DNA of 44,290 nt from Deltaproteobacteria bacterium (lineage in GTDB: Bacteria > Myxococcota_A > Polyangia > JAAYKL01). The notes under the pieces are model-generated. The model ran no database searches, was not told the DNA's origin, and saw only the letters and a list, made by a program, of their open reading frames with translations. Both the position numbers and the translations under genes were made by a program. Where the stretch lies: NCBI GenBank assembly GCA_030595125.1, contig JAUVDV010000046.1, forward strand, positions 1 to 44,290, written 5' to 3'. Numbering within the stretch: position 1 is the stretch's first letter; every line of letters begins with the position of its first letter. Positions 15,785 to 24,513 of this stretch are shown here, one piece after another.

Positions 15785-17068
15785 TCAGGTCCAGCAATCG
15801 TAGTTGTATGTGCTAAATTGGTCGGTCTTTCCGTCGACGGGCGTCGAGGTATACTGATCCCCATCCCCCTCCACCATCAACAGGTTGCCCGAGGCATCGT
15901 AGGTGTACGTACGGCGTTCGTCCAGGAAATCATCGTCGAGTTGCTCATCCGTGGTGAATTCGGTGATGTTTCCATTTTCGTCAAAGGAGTATGTTTTTAT
16001 CGTGTCGATGATCCCGTCGGCCTCAATGTCCATCTCCTCGAGAACGACATTTCCGTCTTCATCATACGTAAACCAGGCGCGGTGATCGGGATCGCCATCC
16101 GCCGGGTCTTCCCAGGAACCGTCTGTTTCCGTGAGAACGACATTTCCGTCTTCATTATATGTAAACCAAACGCGGTATTCGGGATCACCGTCCGCCGGGT
16201 CTTCCTGGGAACCGTCTGTTTCCGTCATGAGGTTGTTCCCGTCGGAGTCATAAGTCCAGGTGGTTCGTGTCTCCACCACCCCGTCGGCGCAGTAGTAATC
16301 GGCACCCCAGCTATCGATTTCCCTGCTGAGCATGTTTCCATTTTTATCATATGTGTATTCGATAACATCGTAGAAGCAACCTTGCTTTTTATACGGTTGG
16401 TAGAACCGTTCCCTGAGGACATTTCCATCGCTGTCATTGATGTAATCGCGCTCTGTCTCGATGCTACCGTTAATGCCCTCGTCGAATTCCACGCGAACCA
16501 GAAACTCATTTTCATCATAGTAGAAAGTTGAAAAACTGGTCTCCTGGTTGTCTTCGTAGTCCCCGCCCTTGTGCGTTTCTTGCGTGAGGATTTTTCCCGG
16601 CGCAAGGTAGGTGTAAAAAGACGTGGTGCAGATCACTCCAATGTCCGTACCGCAACAGGATTTACGGGAAAGCACATCACCGTCGGCGTTATGTGTGGCG
16701 TTTCCCCAGGTGTCGGAGTCGGACTCGCCCGAATCAGAATGGCTCCAGGAGGATAAATACCCGTACGTGTCGTACGTCCATGTCCATCTCTCTGTTGCAC
16801 TTCCGTTGTTATTCCTATCAAACTCCTCCAGGATAACCCTGCCCGCATAGTCATACTCAAATGAAGTGCGCTGTATCATTGTTCCATCGCCGTTGATGTC
16901 GTGCTCGATGTAGCAGGGTCCGGGCACTTCCCCGTAGTCGATCGTGCCGCCTTCATCTTCATTGTCGGATTCGAAGTCAATATCGCGATAGTCGGAATCG
17001 TCGCAACCGGAAGACAGCAAGCAAACCAGCAGGAGCAACCCCGCTATTCTCGTAATTTCAATCTGCAT
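15785..17068 (-). CDS. YD-repeat lipoprotein
   Basis: 427 residues. The lipobox SSGC gives Cys22, then an acidic stretch. From about residue 60 onward the protein is made of Rhs-like YD repeats: units such as FEYDYAGRVILEEFD, YTYDKNGNML and FTYDEDGNVVL separated by Asp/Gly/Asn-rich turns. YD repeats build a beta-spiral shell in Tc and Rhs toxins. Here there is no Rhs core motif or toxin tip, so this is a short surface version. Two adjacent units (16041-16226) are near-identical, showing recent duplication. The start at 17068 has AAGGAGG. A paralogue at 22147 lies on the same strand beyond the four-lipoprotein cluster. Ligand unknown. Confidence 0.78.
   Translation of the reverse strand: MQIEITRIAGLLLLVCLLSSGCDDSDYRDIDFESDNEDEGGTIDYGEVPGPCYIEHDINGDGTMIQRTSFEYDYAGRVILEEFDRNNNGSATERWTWTYDTYGYLSSWSHSDSGESDSDTWGNATHNADGDVLSRKSCCGTDIGVICTTSFYTYLAPGKILTQETHKGGDYEDNQETSFSTFYYDENEFLVRVEFDEGINGSIETERDYINDSDGNVLRERFYQPYKKQGCFYDVIEYTYDKNGNMLSREIDSWGADYYCADGVVETRTTWTYDSDGNNLMTETDGSQEDPADGDPEYRVWFTYNEDGNVVLTETDGSWEDPADGDPDHRAWFTYDEDGNVVLEEMDIEADGIIDTIKTYSFDENGNITEFTTDEQLDDDFLDERRTYTYDASGNLLMVEGDGDQYTSTPVDGKTDQFSTYNYDCWT
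16041..16226 (-). repeat. 93-base tandem duplication inside the YD-repeat gene
   Basis: Copies at 16041-16133 and 16134-16226 encode 31-residue units containing EDPADGDP and FTY-x-EDGNVVL. The period is exactly 93 bases, so the frame is preserved. The close match, unlike the divergent units elsewhere in the gene, indicates recent duplication or active repeat-number change. Confidence 0.8.
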
Positions 17069-17373
17069 CGAATCTCCCTCCTTGATATCGGCCACCGCAA
17101 CGGATGCTAACTTGCATGCGCCATGCCATCTGTCGCACGAACCGATCCGGGTGGAAAATCCAATGATTACGAGGTGGATGGCTCAACGATTGTGCCATCT
17201 GTGCCGGAAAAGAAGCCCGAATACCGCACCAATTTACTTCTTTTCTCCGTGGATTCGCGCGCTCTTGAGATGAAACTCGGGGGACTTTCAATCGGCAATT
17301 CTTCGTCAATGAAACCGACTCAGGAAAAACCTGTTATAGTTTGTCTTCACTTCAAGAAAAGAGAGCAAGGTAA
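17069..17373. other. 305-base intergenic spacer between divergent lipoprotein genes
   Basis: No convincing gene. It must hold the start signals for the YD-repeat gene (leftward) and the four-lipoprotein cluster (rightward). TATAGT at 17335-17340 could be a -10 box for the cluster, but no good -35 lies at the right distance. A short open frame covering 17123-17377 has no ribosome site and is discounted. Confidence 0.5.
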
Positions 17374-18390
17374 ATGAACAAACATATGTTGCCGGTGATG
17401 TTGCCTGTCCTTCTTTGCGTGGTCGGCTGTTCGAGTGATGGGCCAAAAGGCAGCGCGGACTCAGGATCGGACACCGACACGGACGTCGATTCCGACACGG
17501 ACACAGACTCGGACTCCGATACCGACACGGATTCTGATTCCGACACCGACACGGATTCTGATACGGACACGGACTCCGATACTGACGCCGTTGAATGTGA
17601 GAACTGGCAGACGGCGCACCCCGAGTGGATTTTCTGCGATGACTTCGAGAGCACCGATCCCATGGTGGGAAGCGGTCGCTATTTTGAGTACGGGGACGAC
17701 GACGGCGACTGTGTTGTAGAAGATGGTGTCGGGCTTGGAGGAACCCGTGGACTCAGTACCCTGTGGCAGGCCACAGAAGTTGGAGCCGGCGGTATGAAGC
17801 TGGCCTTTGGGAGAAACCCGCAATCGTATATGGACACGGGCATTCGACCCGGGGAGGACTTCCCGGAAATCTATTACAGGATGTACCTGAAAAACGAGGC
17901 CGGCTGGCAGGGCAACCCGGCAAAGCTGTCCAGGGCAACGGTGTTTTCGTCGTCCAGTGATTGGTCCCAGGCGATGATCGCCCACCTGTGGAGCGACGGT
18001 GACGAACATCTACTGGTAGATCCCGCCTCGTGTGTCGACGGGAGCGGCAATGTGGAATGCCAGGGTTATAATGATTTCACGCAACTCGATTGGCTGGGCA
18101 ATCAAGCCGGTGTCACACCCATCTTCGCCACCGATCATTCCGACATCTGGTTTTGCATAGAAGCCCATGTCATCTTGAACGACCCCGGCTCCTCCAACGG
18201 GGTTCAGGAATTCTGGATAGATGGAAATCTTGAGGCTCGGCGCGACGGACTGGATTTTGTTGGAACCTATACCGAGTACGCGATCAACGCGGTTTTCTTT
18301 GAAAACTACTGGAACAGCGGATCACCCGTTGAACAGGCGCGATACTTCGACAACATCGTTGTCTCCACCGAACCCATAGGATGTCTGTGA
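17374..18390 (+). CDS. Linker lipoprotein with jelly-roll (lyase/lectin-like) domain, cluster gene 1
   Basis: 338 residues. The signal peptide ends at Cys19 (CVVGC). A DTDTDSDS linker follows (about 29-72), then one globular domain that opens W-x-FCDDFES and closes YFDNIVVSTEPIGC. The same framing is used by the next two genes. The body (IYYRMYLKNEAGW, WFCIEAHVILND, EFWIDGNLEARRDG) has the look of concanavalin-like jelly-roll domains found in polysaccharide lyases (PL7, PL14 or PL20 type) and LamG lectins. No catalytic residues can be assigned by eye. Four same-strand genes follow with gaps of 5-23 bases, so this is probably the operon's first gene. Likely binds or cuts an extracellular glycan (inference). 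Confidence 0.7.
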   Translation: MNKHMLPVMLPVLLCVVGCSSDGPKGSADSGSDTDTDVDSDTDTDSDSDTDTDSDSDTDTDSDTDTDSDTDAVECENWQTAHPEWIFCDDFESTDPMVGSGRYFEYGDDDGDCVVEDGVGLGGTRGLSTLWQATEVGAGGMKLAFGRNPQSYMDTGIRPGEDFPEIYYRMYLKNEAGWQGNPAKLSRATVFSSSSDWSQAMIAHLWSDGDEHLLVDPASCVDGSGNVECQGYNDFTQLDWLGNQAGVTPIFATDHSDIWFCIEAHVILNDPGSSNGVQEFWIDGNLEARRDGLDFVGTYTEYAINAVFFENYWNSGSPVEQARYFDNIVVSTEPIGCL

Positions 18391-18395
18391 ACACC

Positions 18396-19448
18396 ATGAA
18401 AACAGCTCTTTTTATTTTACTTGGGGCTTTGATGTGCCTTTCTTCCTGCTCGAAAGACAGCGCGGGCAAGAGCGCGGACTCTGGATCGGATACGGATTCA
18501 GATTCGGATTCGGATGTCGACACGGATAGTGACACCGATACTGATACAGACAGCGACACGGATACCGACGCCGAGCCGGGGACAGTGTTGTTCACCGAAG
18601 ATTTCGAAGACACGGATTTCGCGTCGCGCGGCTGGTACGACGCTCTCCAGGGCGAACTCTCGACCACCGAACATATTCCGGGTAGCTCTAGCTCCCTTGA
18701 ATGCGAGTTCGAGTCAGGGGCGACCGGATGTTCGGGCGGCACCCCCGGGCGCCATCTCTTCGATGAAACCGAGTCCGTTTATTTGAGTTACTGGGTGAAG
18801 TACTCTGATAACTACGTCGGGTCCGGACAACCGTACCATCCACATGAATTTCATTTCATTACTAACGAAGACGACATTTACATCGGCCCGGCCGGAACAC
18901 ACCTGACAGCATATGTGGAACAGGTTGGAGGCGTCGCCCGATTGGCGCTTCAGGATTTACTCAACGTGGACACCGACTGCATCTTGCTCAACAACGACAG
19001 CTTTGTCGGCTGCGACGGATCCTTCGATACATATCAATTCACCGAAGAGCGTTCGGCCTGCTCATGCAACGGGTTGATGGGCGATTACGATTTGCGAGAT
19101 TGTTTCTCGGTCGGCGGCGGACAATACTACAGCGCCAAGGGTTGGGACGCCGGGAGCCAGACTTTCTCGGATACCCCCGGTGCCAACTACAAGGGCGACT
19201 GGCACTTCGTCGAGACGTATTTCGAACTCAACAGCATCTCGGGCGGCGTGGGTGTCCCCGACGGCGTTGTACGCTACTGGCTTGACGAGAGCATTGTCAT
19301 CGACTCCGACAACGTCCTCCTGCGCACCGGCGCCCATCCGGATATGCGGTTCAATCAATTCCTGATCGCCCCCTATATCGGCGACGGCTCCCCGGTGAAT
19401 CAAACCATGTGGATAGACGATCTGACAGTGGCCACCGCGCCGCTATAG
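18396..19448 (+). CDS. Linker lipoprotein with jelly-roll-like domain, cluster gene 2
   Basis: 350 residues starting MKTALFILLGALMC, nearly the same signal peptide as the next gene, with lipidated Cys18. A DSDSDSDVDTDS-type linker (about 28-60) precedes a domain that begins LFTEDFEDTD and ends MWIDDLTVATAPL. It includes HEFHFITNED and WHFVETYFELNS and a Cys cluster (SACSCNG). The fold resembles that of genes 1 and 3, though sequence identity looks low outside the edges. A start five codons upstream (18381), overlapping the previous stop, is possible; neither has a strong ribosome site, suggesting coupling. Predicted surface glycan-binding or lyase-like protein; enzymatic activity not demonstrable from sequence. 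Confidence 0.7.
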   Translation: MKTALFILLGALMCLSSCSKDSAGKSADSGSDTDSDSDSDVDTDSDTDTDTDSDTDTDAEPGTVLFTEDFEDTDFASRGWYDALQGELSTTEHIPGSSSSLECEFESGATGCSGGTPGRHLFDETESVYLSYWVKYSDNYVGSGQPYHPHEFHFITNEDDIYIGPAGTHLTAYVEQVGGVARLALQDLLNVDTDCILLNNDSFVGCDGSFDTYQFTEERSACSCNGLMGDYDLRDCFSVGGGQYYSAKGWDAGSQTFSDTPGANYKGDWHFVETYFELNSISGGVGVPDGVVRYWLDESIVIDSDNVLLRTGAHPDMRFNQFLIAPYIGDGSPVNQTMWIDDLTVATAPL

Positions 19449-19471
19449 TTGAGAAAGGATGGGGTGACACC

Positions 19472-20521
19472 ATGAAGACAGCACTTTTTATTATCCTTGG
19501 GGTATTGACGTGCATCTCCTCCTGCTCGGAAGACGGCGCGGACAAAAGCGCGGACCCGGGATCGGACACCGACACGGACTCGGACACAGATTCCGACTCG
19601 GACACTGATTCCGACACGGACTCGGATTCCGATTCCGACTTCTCTTGCGACGATCCCGACCCGGCATGGCTTCTTTGCGAGGGCTTCGAGAACGGAGGAG
19701 GTGACTTTGATACCTGGCTATCCGGCTCCGACTTCATCAGCGGTGTGGGAGACGATGATCGGGATCGGTTGGATCTCGCAACCGACATGGTTAGAAGCGG
19801 CAACTACTCCATTCACATGCCGGCCGCGCCCGAATCCGGGTACCGTGGCGCGAGCCTCGATTGGCGGGACTGCGACGGCGAACAAGTTTCCAACTGCAAT
19901 ATGGAAGAACATGAACAGCTGTACTTCCGCGCATGGATACGGTTCGCCGATGACCACGAACTGGTCCATCATTTCCTGAACATCGGGGGAAGCCAGAGCG
20001 ACGACTACTGGTATCACGGCACCGCGGGATGTCTTCCGAACGGAGAGATATCCATGGGTACCACCGTCGATTTCAAGGAAAGCTCACACGAGAGCCACTT
20101 CTATACATACACCCCGGATATGTCCTGTGACACCAACTGCGACAACTACATGGACGCGCAGGCGGTCTGCGATGAGTGCCTGTCAAAGGGGCTGCCCACC
20201 TGTGAAGAGCAACTCCAATGTTGTTGGGGCAACCATTACGAATCAGATACACCTCACTATTTTCCGGTAGGTGAGTGGTTCTGCTTCGAGATGATGATGA
20301 AAGCAAACACTCCGGGCGAGCACGACGGCGAAATGGCGTACTGGGTAAACGAGGACCTCATCCACTCTGAACTCGCCATGATGTGGCGCCTCGTTCCGAG
20401 CCTGTCGCTCAATCGCGTCAGGCTGCAGCACTACATCGAGACGAGTGACGCGGACGGGCACAGCAATAAAGTATGGTTCGATGATGTTGTAGTGAGCACC
20501 GAACCCGTGGGATGCCAATAG
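19472..20521 (+). CDS. Linker lipoprotein with jelly-roll-like domain, cluster gene 3
   Basis: 349 residues. The signal peptide ends at Cys18 (CISSC), then a DTDSDTDSDS linker (about 28-58). The domain opens WLLCEGFENGGG and closes WFDDVVVSTEPVGCQ, almost identical in its last strand to gene 1. The core contains YFRAWIRFADDHEL and NTPGEHDGEMAYWVNED. This recalls the 'klNtpG-x-DG' strand of PL14/PL20-type polysaccharide lyases, the best hint for this trio. A Cys-rich insertion (about 210-255, with CDTNC, CDEC and QCCW) is specific to this member. GAAAGGA lies upstream of the ATG, 23 bases after gene 2. Likely an outer-membrane or surface lipoprotein. Confidence 0.72.
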   Translation: MKTALFIILGVLTCISSCSEDGADKSADPGSDTDTDSDTDSDSDTDSDTDSDSDSDFSCDDPDPAWLLCEGFENGGGDFDTWLSGSDFISGVGDDDRDRLDLATDMVRSGNYSIHMPAAPESGYRGASLDWRDCDGEQVSNCNMEEHEQLYFRAWIRFADDHELVHHFLNIGGSQSDDYWYHGTAGCLPNGEISMGTTVDFKESSHESHFYTYTPDMSCDTNCDNYMDAQAVCDECLSKGLPTCEEQLQCCWGNHYESDTPHYFPVGEWFCFEMMMKANTPGEHDGEMAYWVNEDLIHSELAMMWRLVPSLSLNRVRLQHYIETSDADGHSNKVWFDDVVVSTEPVGCQ

Positions 20522-20535
20522 AAAGAGGTGCGGTT

Positions 20536-22107
20536 GTGACAATAACAGCGAAGATCTTCCCAATTCTGATCGCGGCTTGTGTCTGCTTCTGTTCCTGTTC
20601 CAGGGATAGCACGAGCAGCAACGCTGATTCAGGCGCGGACTCGGACACTGATTCAGACACTGATTCGGACACTGACTCGGACTCGGACACTGACACCGAT
20701 TCCGACACAGACACGGATTCGGATACGGACTCGGAGTACGATACCGATGTCGACACTACCCGTTGCCTCACCGACGAAACTGTTCATGTGGATCTGGCCG
20801 GTACCGATGATAGTACGTGCGGAGACGAGGGTTCGCCCTGCAGGACGATTGACCATGCTCTCGGCAGAGCAGCTTATGGTGACGCGGTGTGTGTTCACGC
20901 CGGAACCTACAATGAGGCGTATCTGCAAGTTCCCGACGGCGTAACACTGATCTCTGCAGACGGCGCGCTGGAAGCGGTAATCTTCTCCGATACTCAGAGC
21001 GCCGTCAGGTTTGAGGGGGTTGACGAGGCCGGGATCGACGGCTTTGAGGTGTACGGTTCCTGGAACCAGGGCAGCGCTGGAGACGGACTGATTCGCGTAT
21101 ACGACGCCACCAATATCACCGTCAGAAACACCATGGCTCATGATGCGCCCTTCGACCAGGACGTGGTGAAGGTGTCGGGGCAGGTCAGCGGATTGCTGCT
21201 GGAAGGTATTGTGGCCTGGAATCCCGCTATACGGGAAAGCAGCGGCATGTATCAGGAGGTTATCGATATTTTCGGGAGTGGAGCCGTATCGGGGGATCCT
21301 CCTCCCGTCAGCAACGTCATCGTCCGGAGGTGCTGGCTGTTTCAGATAGAGGACAAGGGGGATTGGCTCATCTACAGCAAGATCTACGCAGAGAACATCC
21401 TGTACGAGAATAACGTATTTGGCCCCTCGGTATTCGGAGGGTTTGGAAACCCTGCCGTCGGCATAGGCACGGGAGAAGCCGGGATTCCTGACCCATCGGC
21501 TGCGGTTGTGGAAAACGCCATAGTCAGAAACAACATCTTTGTCGGACTCAAGGGAGACGGGGCGTTGTCAATATTGAACGCTGACAACACCTGGGTCTAC
21601 AACAATACTTTCTACGGCAACTCCGGTTCAGAACTGCGTTCGGTCATCATGCTTCGAGGCAATAGCCACGACCTTGGCTATACCAGTGTTTTCAACAACG
21701 TATTTGTCGACAATCATCCTGCAAAAGATGGAGACGGCCTCTTCTACTGGGTGCGTGACGCGATGCCTTCAACCTGGAGCCACCACAACAATCTCTACTA
21801 CGACAACCTTGCCGACTCTGACACTCCGTACACAGCGGAAACCGGTAGCATCTACGACACCGATCCCGACCTTGCCGCCCCCCAGATACCCGATACTTCC
21901 AACCCGAGCCTGGCTTCTGTGGCTCAGATAAAGGCCGACTTTGCCATCCCTTCATCCTCGGCGGCAGTGAACGCGGGAGTTGACGCTATACAGATTACAG
22001 ATCATCCCAACTGGATGCCCGGCGAAACAGACCGGAGATGGGACTATCTGGGCAATTCGCGCCCCTCAGCGGACACTTGGGATCTGGGTGTGGATGAGGT
22101 GAACTGA
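20536..22107 (+). CDS. Linker lipoprotein with right-handed parallel beta-helix, cluster gene 4
   Basis: 523 residues from a GTG preceded by GAAAGAGG. The signal peptide ends near Cys21 (CFCSC) and a DTDSDTDS linker runs to about residue 70. The beta-helix starts with the DUF1565-type entry SPCRTIDHALGRAAYGD, then VHAGTYNEAYL. Coils follow with repeated short strands and Asn ladders (NITVRNT, NVIVRRCWLF, NILYENNVF, AIVRNNIFVG, TWVYNNTFYGN, SVFNNVFVDN). This fold is shared by pectate lyases, chondroitinase B and other glycan-active proteins. Catalytic residues cannot be assigned. It follows gene 3 by 14 bases and closes the cluster; a YD-repeat gene converges on it 39 bases downstream. Confidence 0.78.
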   Translation: MTITAKIFPILIAACVCFCSCSRDSTSSNADSGADSDTDSDTDSDTDSDSDTDTDSDTDTDSDTDSEYDTDVDTTRCLTDETVHVDLAGTDDSTCGDEGSPCRTIDHALGRAAYGDAVCVHAGTYNEAYLQVPDGVTLISADGALEAVIFSDTQSAVRFEGVDEAGIDGFEVYGSWNQGSAGDGLIRVYDATNITVRNTMAHDAPFDQDVVKVSGQVSGLLLEGIVAWNPAIRESSGMYQEVIDIFGSGAVSGDPPPVSNVIVRRCWLFQIEDKGDWLIYSKIYAENILYENNVFGPSVFGGFGNPAVGIGTGEAGIPDPSAAVVENAIVRNNIFVGLKGDGALSILNADNTWVYNNTFYGNSGSELRSVIMLRGNSHDLGYTSVFNNVFVDNHPAKDGDGLFYWVRDAMPSTWSHHNNLYYDNLADSDTPYTAETGSIYDTDPDLAAPQIPDTSNPSLASVAQIKADFAIPSSSAAVNAGVDAIQITDHPNWMPGETDRRWDYLGNSRPSADTWDLGVDEVN

Positions 22108-22146
22108 TAAACAACTGAAACCGCTGTTTGGGTAGTCAGCCCTGCT

Positions 22147-23172
22147 CTACTGGCTCTGGTCCCAGCAGCCATACCAGTAGTCAGTGAGTTCGAGCGCGCC
22201 GCTTGTGAAGTTGTCGTTGGTATACGACAGGGTGAGCACGTTCTTGAACGTGTCGTAGGTGTAAGTGTCGGTAATGCAAAATCCGTTGGTGCAATACCGG
22301 TGCTCCAGCAGGTATCCCTGTTCGTCGTAGGTGTTCTCCGTGTGGAAGTTGTCCACATCAAGAAACCACACCTCGCTCAATGTGAGCACGTTGCCCATCG
22401 AGTCGTACGTGTAGACGATGCGCATATCCAGATTGTCATCGGCGCTGAGATCCAGCTCCTGCATTGTCATGTTCCCGCTCGAATCGTATTCGTAGGCAAA
22501 GGTGTCCAGCTTGTCGACGGTCCCATCGGAAATCTCCCACGCTGTGCCGTCGGTTTCTCTGGTCAGGGGGTTTCCGTGCTCGTCGTGGGTGTACGTGATG
22601 ATGATATCCGATACATCGTCCGCGTCGAGGTCCTCCACGGACTCGATCATGTTGTCGGAGCTGTCGTGAGTAAACGTGACCCGTCGATCCACGGATCCAT
22701 CGGCGACCGCATCGGGCCCGTAACCGTCCTGCTCGAGCTTCGTCACGTTACCGTTGCTGTCGTAAGTGTAAAGGTAACTGATGTCGATGGAGCCGTCGGC
22801 CCCGTTCTGGGGGTGCGCCGCGCTCCATTCGATGCCGTCCCGCGCTTCGGTGAGGACGTTGCCGTCACTGTCGTAGGTGTATTCTGTCAACCTGTCGACA
22901 GTCTCGTCCGCGTTGCCGTCGAATTCTTCTTTCACCATGTAATCACCGTCATAAGTGAAGAAGGTCCGTTCATCCACAGTTTCGTCCGGCCCGAGCTCTC
23001 CGCGATCCAGCTCCGTCACGCACGGACCGGCGTACTTGTCGTTGGCAACGAACGTGTTCGTATCTGTGTCGTTTCCGAAGGCGGGGCCGGGCTCCGACGT
23101 GCATCCCGCCGAACAGAAAACTGCAAGAGTGAACGCCGCTCGCGATAGAATTGAAATGTGATGACGCTTCAT
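22147..23172 (-). CDS. YD-repeat lipoprotein (paralogue of 15785-17068)
   Basis: 341 residues. The lipobox SAGC gives Cys24, followed by a brief NDTDTNT segment instead of a full linker. The segment GPCVTELD-x-DETVDERTFFTYD parallels GPC-x-EHD-x-TSFEYD in the paralogue. About nine YD-type units follow (YTYDSDGNVL, YTYDSNGNV, FTHDSSDNM, YTHDEHGNPL, YTYDSMGNVL), ending in DYWYGCW, where the paralogue ends YNYDCW. There is no Rhs core or toxin domain. The start has GGAGGG. It converges on the four-lipoprotein cluster, so the pair of YD genes brackets that cluster. Possibly a beta-spiral surface protein; partner unknown. Confidence 0.78.
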   Translation of the reverse strand: MKRHHISILSRAAFTLAVFCSAGCTSEPGPAFGNDTDTNTFVANDKYAGPCVTELDRGELGPDETVDERTFFTYDGDYMVKEEFDGNADETVDRLTEYTYDSDGNVLTEARDGIEWSAAHPQNGADGSIDISYLYTYDSNGNVTKLEQDGYGPDAVADGSVDRRVTFTHDSSDNMIESVEDLDADDVSDIIITYTHDEHGNPLTRETDGTAWEISDGTVDKLDTFAYEYDSSGNMTMQELDLSADDNLDMRIVYTYDSMGNVLTLSEVWFLDVDNFHTENTYDEQGYLLEHRYCTNGFCITDTYTYDTFKNVLTLSYTNDNFTSGALELTDYWYGCWDQSQ

Positions 23173-23207
23173 GCAACCCTCCAGGCTCTAATTTTCCAAG
23201 GCCACTG

Positions 23208-23227
23208 AACTACAATATATTATAGTT
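23208..23227. promoter_or_regulatory. 20-base near-perfect A/T-rich palindrome upstream of the YD-repeat gene
   Basis: Nine of ten positions pair across the centre of this 20-base sequence, 35 bases upstream of the start at 23172. On the minus strand it contains TATAAT (23224-23219), a perfect -10 box, without an obvious -35. It could be a promoter overlapped by an operator. Confidence 0.35.
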
Positions 23228-23265
23228 AGAAACAGGTCGAACGCATGGGTTTTTCTCGGCAGGCT

Positions 23266-23970
23266 CTAAGATGTGTAGGGTTTGAAGAGGGCTTCGAACT
23301 CCCCGAGGATGTCCTCGAGCTGCATGGGAAGTATCTGCGCGAACACGTCCAGAAGGACCACGGCATTGAGCGAGGAGTCCTTCGTGCAGACCTCTCGCAA
23401 CCGCTCGGTGACATTCCGATTCACGACGTTGATGACGGAGTAGATCCGTGTGAGGCCTTCGAAGTCGGTTTCACGATCCAGTCCACTCAAATTGCGCATG
23501 TACTGGGCGAGCATGTACATGGAAGTGACCCGGTACAGGGTTTCATCCTGGGTGGAGACGGGCAGGTGAAAACGGGCCATGGGCCTGAAGAACGCCGTGT
23601 GGGGACAGCCGCTCGTGGGGATGATGAGGCCCATCAGTGACCGCAGCGCGTCCTGGGCGGTGGTGTCCATGGACACGGTCCTGTTGGGGAAGGTCACCTC
23701 CAGGGTGACCCGCTCATGGGATACCAGCTGGGTCGTAGCCTCGATCACCTCGACCAGGCTCAGGGCAAGGGGACATCGTGGTGTCTCGTCCGGCGTAAAG
23801 GGGCAGTTGTCGCACTGGTGGTACTCGAGCCGCGTCCAGTCGGGTCGGCCCTCTTCGTCGCCCATGATGAGGGAGAAATTCTCCAGGTCGAATTCAAGGG
23901 AAAAATCGAACTTCGGCCCGTTGGCGACCCCGAAACGATACCTCACCGTGTAACATTCTGTGCATTCCAT
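23266..23970 (-). CDS. DUF6901-like protein with Cys pairs
   Basis: 234 residues, cytosolic by sequence. It starts MECTECYTVRYRFG (CxxC at 3-6) and has a second cluster, CDNCPF followed by RCPLAL, near residues 55-70. These pairs could hold a metal or act in thiol chemistry. The N-terminal strand pattern (YRFGVANGPKFDFSLEFD) resembles what I know as DUF6901; the assignment is tentative and no function is known for it. The ATG at 23970 is chosen because the protein pattern begins there; no clear ribosome site. It follows the flavodoxin gene by 54 bases on the same strand, so the two may be co-transcribed. Confidence 0.6.
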   Translation of the reverse strand: MECTECYTVRYRFGVANGPKFDFSLEFDLENFSLIMGDEEGRPDWTRLEYHQCDNCPFTPDETPRCPLALSLVEVIEATTQLVSHERVTLEVTFPNRTVSMDTTAQDALRSLMGLIIPTSGCPHTAFFRPMARFHLPVSTQDETLYRVTSMYMLAQYMRNLSGLDRETDFEGLTRIYSVINVVNRNVTERLREVCTKDSSLNAVVLLDVFAQILPMQLEDILGEFEALFKPYTS

Positions 23971-24024
23971 CTTGAATGAAATAATAGCCAACTGGGCGGG
24001 CAAACACAAAAAGCCGGTCGTGCG

Positions 24025-24498
24025 CTACGAAATACGGGCGGCAAACTGCTCGATGGCGTCCTTCTTCACATTGCTGACGGTCTCGGACACGCCGGACACC
24101 TTCTTGACAATGGCCCGCTCCACGAAATTCATCTTGTCGAAGTCGACCACCCCACCGAACAGCCCGACGGCGACCGCGTGTTCCCGAAGCTTTTCGGGAA
24201 AGGCGCCCTCGAACTGGGCGGTGGCCTTTTCGCCCTCGTACATGCAGCAAAGGTAGAGACCCAGGCGCTTCTTTTCCAGGACGGCCAGGTTCTCCTCGCA
24301 GAATTTCTTGATTCGCCCTTGCACGCGGCCCGCGTGGATGGATCCGCCCACAATAACGACATCGAAAGTATTCAGATCAAGCCCGGATCTCTCCTTGACA
24401 TGCACCACCGTGACATCGTCGCGCAGCAAGCTTTTGAGGGTGGCCGCCGCGCTTTGCGTACAGCCGTGCTTTGTGTCGTAAACTATCAGGGTCTTCAT
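24025..24498 (-). CDS. Flavodoxin-domain protein (HemG-like fold)
   Basis: 157 residues of a flavodoxin fold. The first strand and FMN phosphate loop are MKTLIVYDTKHGCTQ, then DVVIVGGSIHAGRVQGRIKKF and LGLYLCCMYEG. The GGSIHAGR segment is typical of the Flavodoxin_5 group that includes HemG, the FMN-dependent protoporphyrinogen oxidase. Without other heme genes here, a general flavin redox role is as likely. No clear ribosome site. It sits between the DUF6901-like gene (54 bases downstream) and the esterase gene, which ends 15 bases beyond its start. Confidence 0.82.
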   Translation of the reverse strand: MKTLIVYDTKHGCTQSAAATLKSLLRDDVTVVHVKERSGLDLNTFDVVIVGGSIHAGRVQGRIKKFCEENLAVLEKKRLGLYLCCMYEGEKATAQFEGAFPEKLREHAVAVGLFGGVVDFDKMNFVERAIVKKVSGVSETVSNVKKDAIEQFAARIS

Positions 24499-24513
24499 GT
24501 TTGACAGGTTAGC

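Noticed and set aside
17123-17377. An 84-codon frame upstream of the four-gene cluster
   Set aside because: No ribosome site, no pattern, and it overlaps the start region of the lipoprotein gene.
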